Positions 34,781 through 46,516 of a DNA stretch of 64,000 nucleotides are shown here, one piece after another. Under the pieces are notes generated by a model, which saw only the letters and a program-made list of their open reading frames with translations, was not told the origin of the DNA and did not search any database. The stretch covers positions 1 through 64,000 of the forward strand of contig JAPQWV010000492.1 of assembly GCA_027422505.1 (NCBI GenBank), read 5' to 3'. The stretch's first letter is position 1. Each line of letters opens with the position of its first letter. Origin of the DNA: Craterostigma plantagineum (taxonomy: Eukaryota > Streptophyta > Magnoliopsida > Lamiales > Linderniaceae). The translations under genes were made by a program, and so were the position numbers.

Positions 34781-36042
34781 TGATAAGTTAGGATTTTTCA
34801 CTATTTTTACACCCCGCAAAAGCGTAGTTTCGGTTGTTATTTATAGTAATATACTTGAATATTATGCATTTACATTCATATATCTTGTTTGACAGATAAC
34901 GGAGCAAAATGGAACAAGTCGAGCTATTATGCATACTAAGCACGATTATGAGAATGTGGGCCACAATCATTACAAGAATGGTTTAATGGGCTTTAGTTTA
35001 TTTTTAGCCCATCAAAAGAACTAAATCTACAAGAGATTTGGTAATTAAGGAACAAGTCACGTGGATATATATACCCCAAGCTATGCACGTGATTCAAGGA
35101 AGAAAAACAACTAAGCACTCATGACCAATTCGAATTTAGGAATACGCAAATAACATGAGATGATTTGGCCCATTCAAGAAAAAATCGGCTGCCCTCTATC
35201 TATAAAGCCATGCGCAGACGAAGAGAAAAGGGAGGCTTGGACGAGATGACTATTGACGGCTAAGAAGACTAGAGAAAGCTAAGAGCGATCCCGAGGGTCT
35301 CCAAGACGTTTCTCCCTTGTTCACGACGGGAGACGCCTCGGCGACGCGTGACGACTCGAGCATCGTGAGGGGAGAATTCTATATCTTTATTACCTCGTTT
35401 TCAACAATGTTTTCTTTCGTCGTTGTTGATTTTGTTTAATCCTATGTTAGCTTAATTTCTTTTGTGATTGAGGCAGTGTGAGGCAGGATTGTGATTGCGT
35501 ATTAATGCTATTATTATCTATTTAATCATATGATTTAAGTTATGTGTTCTTTATTTGTGGTTTTCGAGACCTTAGGGGCCGAAAGCGCCTAAACTCGGAG
35601 AATATCACGATAATTTAAATGCACGTATAGGAACTACAGTCATATATGAATATAGTTGATTGGTTCACTATTCATGTAGGGTTGCTAGTTACGTGAATAA
35701 TAGGTAGCACGTATGTTAGGAAATTTCACCTTGACTTAATTCATGTTGATTATATAGATTATATTGCATGAAGACGTAGGAATAACTCGTGCTGAGCATG
35801 TGTCTTGATCACGTCGTTGTTAACTGCTCTATCCTCACCTATTTTATTTGCATTTATTTTATTATTTGTGTTTTATCTCTTTTTTATCAAATCAGCAAAA
35901 CTATAAAAATTCCACTAGTTCAAATTAGAATTAGGAATATTTTCTTAGAATTAATCGAGCTGTCTTCGTGGATCGATACTCGGACTTTGTCCGTTTTACT
36001 ACTTGCACGACCTAGTACACTTGCTAGTATTTTAGCATGTCA
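34781..36042 (+). repeat. 5' LTR of element X
   Basis: 1,262 bp, TG...CA. It matches the 3' LTR closely except for about 147 bp present only in the 3' LTR (about 49455-49602). Confidence 0.85.
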
Positions 36043-36048
36043 ACTTTT

Positions 36049-36066
36049 TGGCGCAGTTGCCGGAGA
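36049..36066 (+). other. Primer-binding site of element X (tRNA-Asp type)
   Basis: TGGCGCAGTTGCCGGAG lies 6 bp after the LTR. It resembles the TGGCGCCGTTGCCGGGG site complementary to tRNA-Asp, used by Athila-like elements (family knowledge), with two mismatches. Confidence 0.7.
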
Positions 36067-36208
36067 CAGCAGTATTATTAATTTTAGGATTTATTCTGAT
36101 TTTTAGGTTAGACCTTTTAGTTATTTATATATTCGTTTTATTAACATTTTTTATTATTTTTATATATATCGATACTCTCATATTTCTCGATTGTGTTTTG
36201 TAGAATTA

Positions 36209-37341
36209 AGGATGTAGCGATACCCGCAATATTCTCACGAGACTTAGGCGACATGCGATGATGAACTGGAGTGCGATTTTTGCGGATGCCGACATCTCAC
36301 TAGTGAATGCATGTACAATCATTACAAGCCTCCACGATCGTGGTATGATGGACAAGGGGAGAATTACTACTCTAACACCGGCGACTATTCACATTCTCCC
36401 TCGTATGATTACTTTACTCCACCTCAAAAAGAAAAAGCTGCTTGGGAGATAGCGCTCGAAAAGATGACAGTGTCATATGAGCCACCATTAATTGAAAGAC
36501 ATGCCCAACAACAGATTACACCACCTCAAAAAGAAAAAGCCGCTTGGGAGATAGCGCTCGAGAAGATGGCAGTGATGCAAGAAGACAGTAGTCGTACAAC
36601 TACTTCTACGAGTTTTCAGAGTCTAAAAGCAGAGTTGAAGAATCTGACGGTCGAATTGGAAAATCTCAAAAAGGTCGTGTCCGAACGCAAACAAGAAGTA
36701 CCTTCGAGCCACATTGAGTCAACTCTAGAAGAGCACATAGAAGCCATTCCATTGAATTGTGAAATAAATCAAGAACCGGTGTTGGAATCAAGTGACACTA
36801 ACGATGAGATCGAGTTAGAAAAAACGATCAACCCGCAGAGGCTACTATAGATTTCGTTCCAGTAGAGCCGAGTCTCCCAGTTCTTGAGGATTCTATGTTT
36901 TCCATGAAGTTGGAGGATCACCAAGAAACTAGTGAGCATGAAAGCGAGAATTTCGCAGTATATGATGTCGTGGAAAAGAGAAAGATTGAGCCCGAGACTT
37001 CCGATCCGATTCTACGCTTGGTTATGGGGTCACCGTATCCTTCAGATGGCATATTCGCTGAGGAATTCATCAAGGCATCGATGATCTTTGATTTCGATAT
37101 TATTTGGGAGCCGAAAGTCGACCCATGGAGAGAGTTTAAACATTGCGACCACGCAAAGTTGTACCACTCTGAGATCAAACTTCTCTTCAAAAAGATAAAA
37201 TCAAGGTGTTTAGTATTTACTGAACATACAGAGACGTGGACCTTCAAGACGAACAAGAGTCGAGCTAATGACTACAAAAACAGCGCTTCTTGGGAGGCAA
37301 CCCAAGGCGTATCGATGCATATATATTATTTTATATTTTAG
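36209..37341 (+). pseudogene. Gag-like ORF remnant of element X
   Basis: The first ATG (36209) meets stops within a few codons. The open part starts after 36251 with a zinc-knuckle-like CDFCGCRHLTSEC (CX2CX3HX4C) at about 36270-36310. Then come a 34-residue repeat beginning TPPQKEKAAWEIALEKM (twice, 102-bp period, from about 36418 and 36520), a coiled-coil stretch, a stop at 36850, and a second open part, 36895-37341, ending with the ASWEATQGV phrase typical of Athila/Tat-derived elements. No protease or reverse transcriptase follows. Confidence 0.6.
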
Positions 37342-38673
37342 TCGTATTTACTTATATCCTATTTTCGCCTAATAAAAATTCGCTCTCACCGTGCCGCTTA
37401 GTCACATTTTCTCGCAGGCTCATAACTAGTTTGGGGGTTGCCCGTTCGCGATGGTTGCTTGTTTTACTATGGAGCAACGAAGTCTTCTACATCGATCGAC
37501 CAGAACATCAGGGCAGTGTCGCTTCAATTCTCTCTTTACTTTTAGTTTACACATTGAGGACAGTGTGCTATTTAGTTTGGGGGTGGGATACGACACATGC
37601 TAGATTTAATATGCTTACTTGTTTAGGTGTCGATCTATTTTGGTCATTTTATGGGTATAACTGATGAAGGTTGTGATTTGAACGTCATCTGTGGAATCTC
37701 CCGTCTAAGATCAAAATTTAAATTTTATCGTGTCGTGATATGATTCAACGAGTTGAGTGAGATAGTCTTACAGGTTGCATTGTCGTGATATTAGTATGAT
37801 TATTTGACTATATTGACTGCAGGAGGGTATTGCGTATCATGAAGCACAAATCCAGCTATATATGTGAGTTTTGAGCCTTCAGAGATTAATTCAGAGAAAC
37901 TCATTATGCTCGGTGTTTGTTCTTGTGTGACACGCATGGACTGAATATTTTCGAACTTGCTCTGTTATGCATGTCAGTTGTTACTCTGTGGATTTTTGTG
38001 TACGAAAATGAGAAGGGCACTAGGATTGAGTCATTGGCCTAAATATTTCCCACCTTACGTATTTACCAGTTAGTGCCCCTTTGAGCCTTATTTGATTTTT
38101 TTTTATTTTTTTTGGAGCTCAGATATTTAGCCTGATTGTCTCAAATTTAGCCTATACGCCCCCTATCAACGTGTTAATATCGATATCGAAAAAAGTGGCT
38201 TGTTGGTTGAGAAGGAGCTAATTGTCGACGCATGTTAGTTATGAACTCGTCCAATGATATTGATCTTTCATCATAATATTGCAGTGGACTAGAAACCACT
38301 CCATTCGATAAGATGTAAAAAAAAAGATAGGAGGGGCTGGTTCGAAAAAAAAAAGTGAGAGAAAGAAAGAAGCGAAAAAAGGAGAAGTAGCGAGAAGAGC
38401 TTAGAGGACGAGTCGAGTGAAAAGTAGGCACGACGTTAGAAGAGCGGAATAAGTTGTTAGAAGAGCGATTCGATGATTAACACGCTTGATACATTTAGCT
38501 TACTTTCCCCATATGACGCACCTTTCAAAACCCGAGCCCCATTACAACCCTTGATGAAAGACCCTTTGATTCGTGCATGACTTCTACTATGCGGCTATGA
38601 TGTGATATATTTGCAAGCATAGAGTAATATCTTTTCATGTCGTGAATCGAGCGTTTTTATACAAATCCCTGTG
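37342..38673 (+). other. Non-coding interior of element X
   Basis: No gene. AGTTTGGGGGTTG/AGTTTGGGGGTGG tracts at about 37428 and 37575 repeat the polypurine-like motif found just before the 3' LTR (48667-48680). The last five bases, AAAAC (38674-38678), are the target site of Copia B. Confidence 0.5.
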
Positions 38674-38678
38674 AAAAC

Positions 38679-38972
38679 TGTTAGGAATATTTTAAAAGTG
38701 TCCAAAATATTTATTCTAAGTCTTAATATATCTTTGCAGTGTACTTTATATTTTTATATTTGTAAGTGTGTTTCTGTTTGTAATGGGCTTGTTAGGGGCC
38801 CAATAAGCTTAAATACCTCTCAAGGTATTTAAGCTTAAACCCTAACACTCATTAATCTAAGTTTCCATTTTGCAAAATCTCACGTATTCAACACTAAACC
38901 TCTAAAAGCATACCATTCACATTCTACGAAGGTTTAATCAGTTGAAGTGTTCTTGGATAATCTGGAATTACA
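38679..38972 (+). repeat. 5' LTR of Copia B
   Basis: 294 bp, TGTTAGGAAT...GGAATTACA. It contains a palindromic TAAGCTTAAATACC/GGTATTTAAGCTTA pair around the probable transcription start. Confidence 0.93.
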
Positions 38973-38974
38973 AG

Positions 38975-38986
38975 TGGTATCAGAGC
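38975..38986 (+). other. Primer-binding site of Copia B
   Basis: TGGTATCAGAGC, exact tRNA-iMet complement, 2 bp after the LTR. Confidence 0.9.
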
Positions 38987-39239
38987 AAGCGTGTAGGTGA
39001 GGAAACTTCATTCCAAGTTCTTTAACATCGTCAATATAAGTTATTGGATTTTTCAACTTTCGTTTAAAAGCTCAGTATCGTGGGTTTAAGTCTTTTTCTG
39101 AGATAGTTCTGCAACTAAGACGGCTGGTTGGTTTCTACATGTTCTGAGAATTTCAGAATCAGTTTCTGTCAATTTGTGTCAAACTTCTGGATTTCTGCTG
39201 GAGAAACTGAAGAACAGCTTTGTGGTTTAGCCTGATTTT

Positions 39240-39905
39240 GAGATTGCGAACGACACTTGAGTTGGATTTGAATTCGCCAATTCTAAATTTTTGCGATTCA
39301 GTTTCCCGAATTCAAGTTGAGGACCGACCGTGAATTGAAGGAATCAAGTCAACCCGTGAAATATTTCTTCAATTTTGCGAAACCAAAGTTTACGAATCAA
39401 GAAATACACACTGCCTCATTTCGCGAACTCTGTGATAACTTTTTTTGCGAATTCTTGAAAGTTGCCAACCAGTAAAGATAGTATTTTGCGAATCCAGTCA
39501 AAGAATTTCGCGAACTTCAACTACGCAGAATTTTGCGAATCCAGTAGAAGAATTGTGCGAATTTCGTTGCCCGCAGAATTTCACGAATCCAGTCGAAGAT
39601 CTCTTGCGAACTCCAATCTCCGCAAAATTTGCGCACTCGTTCGAAGAATTTTTGCGAACCTCAACTTCCGGTAGAAATTCGCGGACTTTTTCACACTTTT
39701 GCGAATTCATCTCATTCTGCGAATTGGGACAGTTGTACATGTCACTGGACATTTTGCGAATCCTTCATTAGTTTGCGAATCAGTACAATCTTGCGGTTTG
39801 CGAACCTTTGTCATTTTGCGAACTCCATCAACACACATCGCAATCCTCACATAGTGAAATCCACGAATCTGAACAAAATTCCACGAACTAATTTTTCGAG
39901 TCAAA
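39240..39905 (+). repeat. GCGAA/TTCGCGAA-like motif array in the Copia B leader
   Basis: More than twenty copies of TTTTGCGAAT, TTCGCGAAC or relatives occur every 20-40 bp, some as part of a longer unit (AATTTTGCGAATCCAGTCGAAG). The open frames through this region are by-products. The same motif class fills the leader of element A. Confidence 0.7.
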
Positions 39906-39999
39906 GTCAAACTCTAAAGATTTAGACTTTGAACCAATTTCATTTCAAATCAACTTTTCCTCACATTACACGTTAACGATCATATCCAAAACACAAGCA

Positions 40000-42666
40000 A
40001 TGGATTCTTTCAGTATGGGAAATGATGTTAGACCTCCCATCGTCCGACATGGAGAATACGCAGTCTGGAAGAGAAGGTTCATCAACTTCATAGAAAGCAA
40101 GAACAACTCAGAGAACCTCTATTTACAATGGACCTACACAGTATTGGACCATATATCCCGCCACTACTGACACCACTCCTGCAAGAGAGGAACAGAGGAT
40201 CTTAAAAACTGCTGACCAATGCAGTGATGAAGAAAAACTGCGACTTAAGGCAGACAAAGTGGCGAAATCATACATGATGCAAGCCATTCCCAATGATATT
40301 TTGATGCAACTCGAATGTGGTGATTGTGGAAAAGAAATGTGGGATGCTCTTCGAATTATGATGCAGGGGACGGAAGTCAATACAATGGCAAGAATGGCGA
40401 ACACACTCATCTCTTATGACCGCTTTCATGCTAACAAAGGGGAACTCTCCAAGAAACCTTCCATCGATTTCTTGTTCTTCTAAACGAGCTAAAGATGAAT
40501 GGAGTTACAAAAAGTGTAATGGAGATCAATATCAAATTCTTAGGATCACTTCATCCAGAATGGGAGGCTACTGCAATTATGATAAGAAATGAACGACCTG
40601 ACCAAAGTTAGCATTCATACATTATTCGACTACCTCAATCAACATTCCAATCATGTGGAGAAACGAAGGGAGGAAATCAAATCAATAGGAAGCGACTCAC
40701 TTGCTCTTTTGACTGAACGATCATCAAGAAAACAACTCAAGGACAAAGAAATTATCCAGTCATCACAAGTTAAGGAGGGAGAAGACTGATTTTGATGACG
40801 AATCCAAGGATCTTACGAAACATGGAGACCAGGAAATTACCCTCAAAGATCTTGCTAAGCAACTCGCTCTGGTCTCGAATTTCGTGCAGAAGAAATATTA
40901 TAAGAAGACTGGTTCATCCTCCAATCGTCAAAGAACTTCCTCCAACTCTAAAGGAAAGACTCGGGATGAGGAAAACAACTCTGAAACTCCTCATCAAGGC
41001 GGCAAATGCTTCAACTGCGGTAAGAATGGACACTTTGTCAGAGAGTGCAGAATGCCCAAGAAAAAGGACGTTAACTATTACCGCCGAAAAGTTCAATTAG
41101 CTGAACAAAAAGAAAAAGGACTGGTCTTAATGGCAGAAGAGGATCATTGGCTTGAAGATACCTCAGACAGCGATAATGAGAACGTAGCACTGATGGCCAA
41201 ACTAGATGACGAAGAAGATGGAGCTGGAGCTGAAGGAAGCGAGTCAGACAAGGAAACCTCTAACAATTCAGACATAGTGGAGGTAAGCGAAGCAGATTAT
41301 GATTCCTTACTTAAGATGAAAAATGAATTTTTATCCTTATATAAATCTAACAAATTGGGGAAAAAGAAAATCAAAGAACTAGAAGCTAACTTAGAAAAGA
41401 ATTTAGTAGTATTAGATAAGTTTATATGATTATGCATGTGAGAAGAATCGTGTAATTGTAGCAAATGAAAAAATTGCTAAGCTAGAAATACAAGTGCAAA
41501 AATCCGAAGCTAAAGCCAAGGATTTAGAAAAGGAAATGAAATCTCATAGAGATCAGGCAATGGACGCTACAATTAAATATGACTTACTAAGTAAAGAACG
41601 GGAAAGACTGTACTCCAAAATAAAAAAATTGGAGGACGTTTTAACCCGACGAGATAAGTCAGAACAAATGATCTTCTTGAACAAACCAGCTAACGTTGAT
41701 TTCTATAATCCCCATAAAGGACTAGGTTTTGAAAACCCATGTAAGTTAAAACTAGGCATATCAAGTTCACCTTATCTATATGATCTCAAATTCATGCAGA
41801 CAGGTTGTCTGGCAAATCTCATGCCTTTTGTCAGTGAAAATGAGACATCAACTCACAGTAAAACTCAAACATCATTTAACTACACAGAATTAAATGATAG
41901 TTATAAAGAAAGACGTTGTCCAGCAATAACAGAATTTGAGTCAGATATCCCACGTCCAAATGAAGGAGAAACCTCAGGTGTTTCGGAAAATACGGCACCG
42001 ATGGTTAAATATGCAACAGGATATATGCCTGATTGCATAAAGAAAATCAGTGATCTTCACTCCACTATCGAAAGCGAGAGAAAGTCATTTGGTGAAGAAA
42101 GGCAAAAACTTCTTCAGGAAATATCTTCACTTAAAGAAAAATTAAGATTACACACGATTTCATACACTTTAGTTTCGCATGACAAAATTTCCTGCACTAA
42201 TACATTGAAATTTTCAGGACCCACCAAAGAGTCATTGAAGGGGCAAGTATGGGTTAAAAAGGAAGATATCTTGAAGGAGAATAGTGATCTCAATACACCT
42301 TTTGTCATTGAATATTTTCCTCCCAAAACTTTTGTACCTTCTTTATTTCGCCATGTATCAAAAAAATTGTCTTGTAAATCAAAAACAAAGCTTTCCGTGC
42401 ATGATAATGTCACCAAGCAAAATCACAAAACAATTCCTAAAAACAAAAATACAAAGTCAAAACACGAATCAAAACCAAAAGCTATCAAAGAACCTGTGCA
42501 CAAATGGGTTCCAAAGCTTCAGACTGCAGGAACTCAAATCCCAACCCTAGAAATAATTAGAGATCCTATGTCATCCACCAACAAAGGAAAATCTAGGGAG
42601 TCTAAACGGACTAATAAACATCATAGAGGTGGACCCATATTTCAATGGGTACCTAAAACCCTCTAG
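40000..42666 (+). pseudogene. Copia B gag (large Sirevirus-type), frameshifted
   Basis: Starts MDSFSMGND at 40000. The UBN2-type Gag domain (VWKRRFINFI; SYMMQAIPNDILMQLECG) spans 40050-40600, with frame changes near 40130, 40480 and 40790. A perfect zinc knuckle, CFNCGKNGHFVREC, lies at 41007-41048. A one-base shift at about 41425 splits the coiled-coil C-terminal region, which continues at 41494. The C-terminus has two Trp motifs, KWVPKLQ and QWVPKTL, and ends at TAG 42664-42666. A large Gag with a long coiled-coil tail is typical of Sireviruses. Pol lies in another frame. Confidence 0.85.
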
Positions 42667-45600
42667 TTTTATATTGCAGGCCCTTCATGTGTGGTACTTA
42701 GATTCTGGTTGCTCCACACACATGACTGGGACAAAGGAACTGTTGAGCAACTACGTTGATAGACCAGGAGGACTGGTACGCTTTGGTAATAACAACGGAG
42801 CCAGAATCCTTGGATTTGGCGATCTCATATGCAATCGACTCACAATTAAACAAGTCTCGTATGTTGAAGGACTGACACACAACCTCTTATCAATAGGACA
42901 GTTCAGTGATTTTGGACTCCAAGTTGTGTTTCTAAAGAAAACTTGCAAAATTCTCAATGCCAATGGTGAAGAACTTCTCACTGGAACTCGCAAGACAAAT
43001 CTTTACACCATTGATATTAGAACTGTCAAACCAAAGACTGATATCTGCCTAATCTCCAAAGCAACTTCAACTCAAAATGACTTATGGCACCAACGGTTAT
43101 CTCATCTTAACTTCAAGACCCTGAACAAGCTGTCAACCAACAAATTGGCTATTGGACTCCCACCACTGAAGTACCAAAAAGAGCATATGTGCTCTGCTTG
43201 TGAGAAAGGTAAGATGAAGAAAGCTTCACATCCTACAAAACACACAGCATCCACTCAACATCCTCTAGAGCTTTTACACATGGATTTGTGTGGCCCGATG
43301 CGAACTGAAAGCATAGGTGGAAAGCGGTATATGCTGGTTATCGTCGACGACTATTCCCGATATACTTGGGTACGCTTCTTACGAACTAAATCAGAGACAG
43401 TCGAACATATTCCAAATCTAATCAGAACAACACAGAACCTACTCCAGCGCAGTGTTAAAATAGTTAGATCAGATAATGGAACAGAATTCAAGAATCAACA
43501 GCTCAGTGACTTCTACGAATCCATAGGGATTACTCAACAGTTTTCTGCTATCTACACACCTCAACAAAATGGGGTTGTCGAAAGGCGAAATCGAACACTC
43601 GTAGAGGCTGCCCGAACAATGATCATCCAATCATCACTACCTCATTTCCTTTGGGCTGAAGCAATGAATACTGCTTGCTATACGCAGAATCGCACAAACA
43701 TCCATCTAAGATTTGGTAAGACGCCCTATGAACTCATAAACGGAAGATTGCCCAACATTGCCCATTTTCGAATTTTTGGATGCAAGTGTTTCGTCGCCAA
43801 CGACCGCGAAGACAAGTCCAAGCTTGTCCAAAAGCAACTGAAGGAATCTTCGTAGGCTACTCCGCACAATCTAAGGCGTACAGGATATTTCTCAGAGACA
43901 GAAGGATGATCATTGAAAGTATAAATGTCACTTTTGATGAGGAACTCAAACTTTCTACTGACCATAGCAGTTTGGGACAAGTACCTAGAACACTCCACCT
44001 TATTCACTCTCACAAAGAAGAAGGAGAGTGTTCGAAAGATGCCGCTGAACGGAACTCTTCAGAACCAGAATCGGACAAAGATAATTTGAAGCCAGATCAA
44101 CAAGCAACTGGCAACTCTAGACAAAGCAACCCCACATGCTTCACTCAACGAGCTCAATAGGAACTGGATCTACTTTTCGAACATATATATATCTCTCAAA
44201 ATCAGACAAGACCATCCACCGATCCCTTTCCAAATACTGAATCCAGTCCTAGTTCGTCAACTCATGAGTCAGAACCTATTCCTAATCAGACAATTCCTCC
44301 CTCAGATGTAGAAGCCTCGACCCCTACAACTCTGACAACAACGCAGACAGAGTACTCTTCTTCAACTTCAGCCATCGACTATCCACTAAGTGAGGAAGTG
44401 CAAATTGACGAAACGACATTACCCCACGAAAAGAAATGGGTTCGACATCACCCTACAGATCAAATAATAGGAGATCCCAATACAGGAGTAACGACTAGAA
44501 GATCACATTCAAATGAATGTAATTTCACCTGTTTCCTGAGCCAACAGAATCTAAAAGAGTAGTTGACGCACTGCGGGATCCTAACTGGATAGTGGCTATG
44601 CAAGAGGAGATTAATCAATTCGAACGTCTCAAAGTCTGGACCTTAGTTCCTCGTCCAAAAGGGAAGACTGTGATCGGAACAAAGTGGGTATTTAAAAACA
44701 AAAAGGATGAAGATGGTGTTGTAGTTCGAAACAAAGCCAGGCTCGTTGCCAAGGGATATAATCAACAGGAATGAATTGATTACGATAAAACGTTCGCCCC
44801 TGTAGCCAGAATCGAAGCTATTAGGTTATTCCTTGCATATGCAGCACACAAAGATTTTACTGTCTATCAAATGGATGTAAAAACAGCCTTCTTGAACGGA
44901 ATTCTGAAAGAAGAAGTGTGTGTCACAGCCAGACGGATTTCTCAATGCTGCTCATCCTGACTTTCTTTACAAACTCGACAAATCACTGTACGGACTTAAA
45001 CAAGCTCCAAGGGCATGGTATGAGGTGTTATCCGACTTCCTTATCTCCTCAGGTTTCACAAAAGGGAAAATTGACACTACACTGTTCGTGAAGAAAGATG
45101 GTGTTGATATCATGCTTGTGCAAATCTACGTGGATGATATCATTTTTGGCTCTACAAACCCTAAACTTTGTGAAGAATTTGGCCTTCTCATGCAATCACA
45201 ATTTGAAATGAGTATGATGGGAGAAATGTCATTCTTCCTCGGATTACAAATCAAACAACTTCAAGATGGGATTTTTATCAATCAATCAAAATACATCCAC
45301 GATATTCTCAGAAAATATGGGATCGATAAGAGCAAATCCTCAAGCACACCAATGTCAACCTCATGTTCCCTCGATGCAGACCACTTAGGCGAACCTGTAG
45401 ATGTTACTCATTACAGAGGAATCATTGGATCACTGCTCTACCTCACTGCCAGTCGACCAGACATCTTATTCTCTACATGCCTCTGTGCTCGATTTCAAGC
45501 TAACCCCAAGGAGTCACATCTTCATGCTGTCAAAAGAATCTTGAAGTATTTGAAAGGAACACCAGACCTTGGACTGTGGTATTCTAAGAACTCAAGTATG

Positions 45601-46074
45601 AAACTAATAGGGTATTCTGACGCAGATTTTGCAGGATGCAGACTGGACAGGAAAAGCACTTCTGGACACATCCAATTCCTAGGCGATAAACTTGTCTGTT
45701 GGGCCTCGAAGAAACAAAATTGTGTGTCAACTTCCACGGCGGAAGCAGAATACGTCGCTGCAGCAAGTTGTTGCTCACAAATTTTGTGGATCAGAACTCA
45801 GCTACGGGACTACGGGTTTGATCTGAATAGAATTCCTATTTACTGTGATTCCAGGAGTGCTATCGCAATTACATGTAACCCTGTTCATCACTCACGCACT
45901 AAGCACATAGATCTTCGATATCACTTCATAAAGGATCATGTAGAAAGAGGCATAATAGAAATGTACTTTGTCAATACAGAGATTCAACTAGCCGACTTGC
46001 TTACAAAAGCATTGGATGAAAAACGCTTCCAATTCTTAGTTGCAAAATTGGGAATGTTGAACCTCAATTTTTAA
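42667..46074 (+). pseudogene. Copia B pol: protease, integrase, reverse transcriptase, RNase H
   Basis: Begins after TTTTATATTGCAG. The protease box LDSGCSTHMTG is near 42698, followed by the pre-integrase HX4...CX2C zinc part (WHQRLSHLN; CSACEKGK) and the integrase core with the D,D-35-E landmarks (HMDLCGP; RSDNGTEF; PQQNGVVERRNRTL). The frame breaks at 43855. Reverse transcriptase resumes at 44592 (GTKWVFKNKKDEDG), meets TGA at 44774, and shifts at about 44919. Then come YVDDIIFGS at 45127, RNase H (STAEAEYVAAA) and stop at 46074. Four disabling changes, but all catalytic boxes are still readable. Confidence 0.9.
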
Positions 46075-46516
46075 TTTCGATTATGTCTTCCTACAGTTCA
46101 CGATTTATCTATTTGCTATGTTTCACTTCTCTCTTATTCTGTGCGTGTTTATTATGATAATTAACTAATTAGTTCTTTTTGTTTAACTTTTTAATTTTCA
46201 ATAATTATTTCTTGTTTCCAATAAGTCGATGTAGCGCCAATGCTGATGGCGTTACATCGAGGGGGAGAAATGCTATATCCATGCATCGAGGGGGAGTAAG
46301 TGAATTCATCAATGCTATATCCATGCATCGAGGGGGAGTAAGTGAATTCATCAATCATTCAATTCTTAATATAAGTGAATTCATCAATCATTCAATTCTT
46401 AAGATACTCGATAGGCATTGCATCTAGGGGGAGTTTTTCAACAAATACATAAGGGTGATTAAGGGTGGAATCCGGAAGAAGAAGATTTCTACAAAAAGCT
46501 GATTAAGGGTGGACTC
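46075..46516 (+). repeat. Repeated polypurine tracts and tandem repeats between pol and ORF3 (Copia B)
   Basis: A 42-bp unit (AATGCTATATCCATGCATCG...) is repeated from 46269 and 46311. GGGGGAG tracts occur at 46261, 46290, 46332 and 46427, matching the polypurine tract before the 3' LTR. From about 46468 a roughly 70-bp unit (GGAAGAAGAAGATTTCTACA...) is duplicated, which throws the start of ORF3 out of frame. Confidence 0.7.

Noticed and set aside
39445..39925. Overlapping ORFs in the Copia B leader
   Set aside because: Low-complexity frames produced by the repeated GCGAA motif; the real gag starts at 40000.
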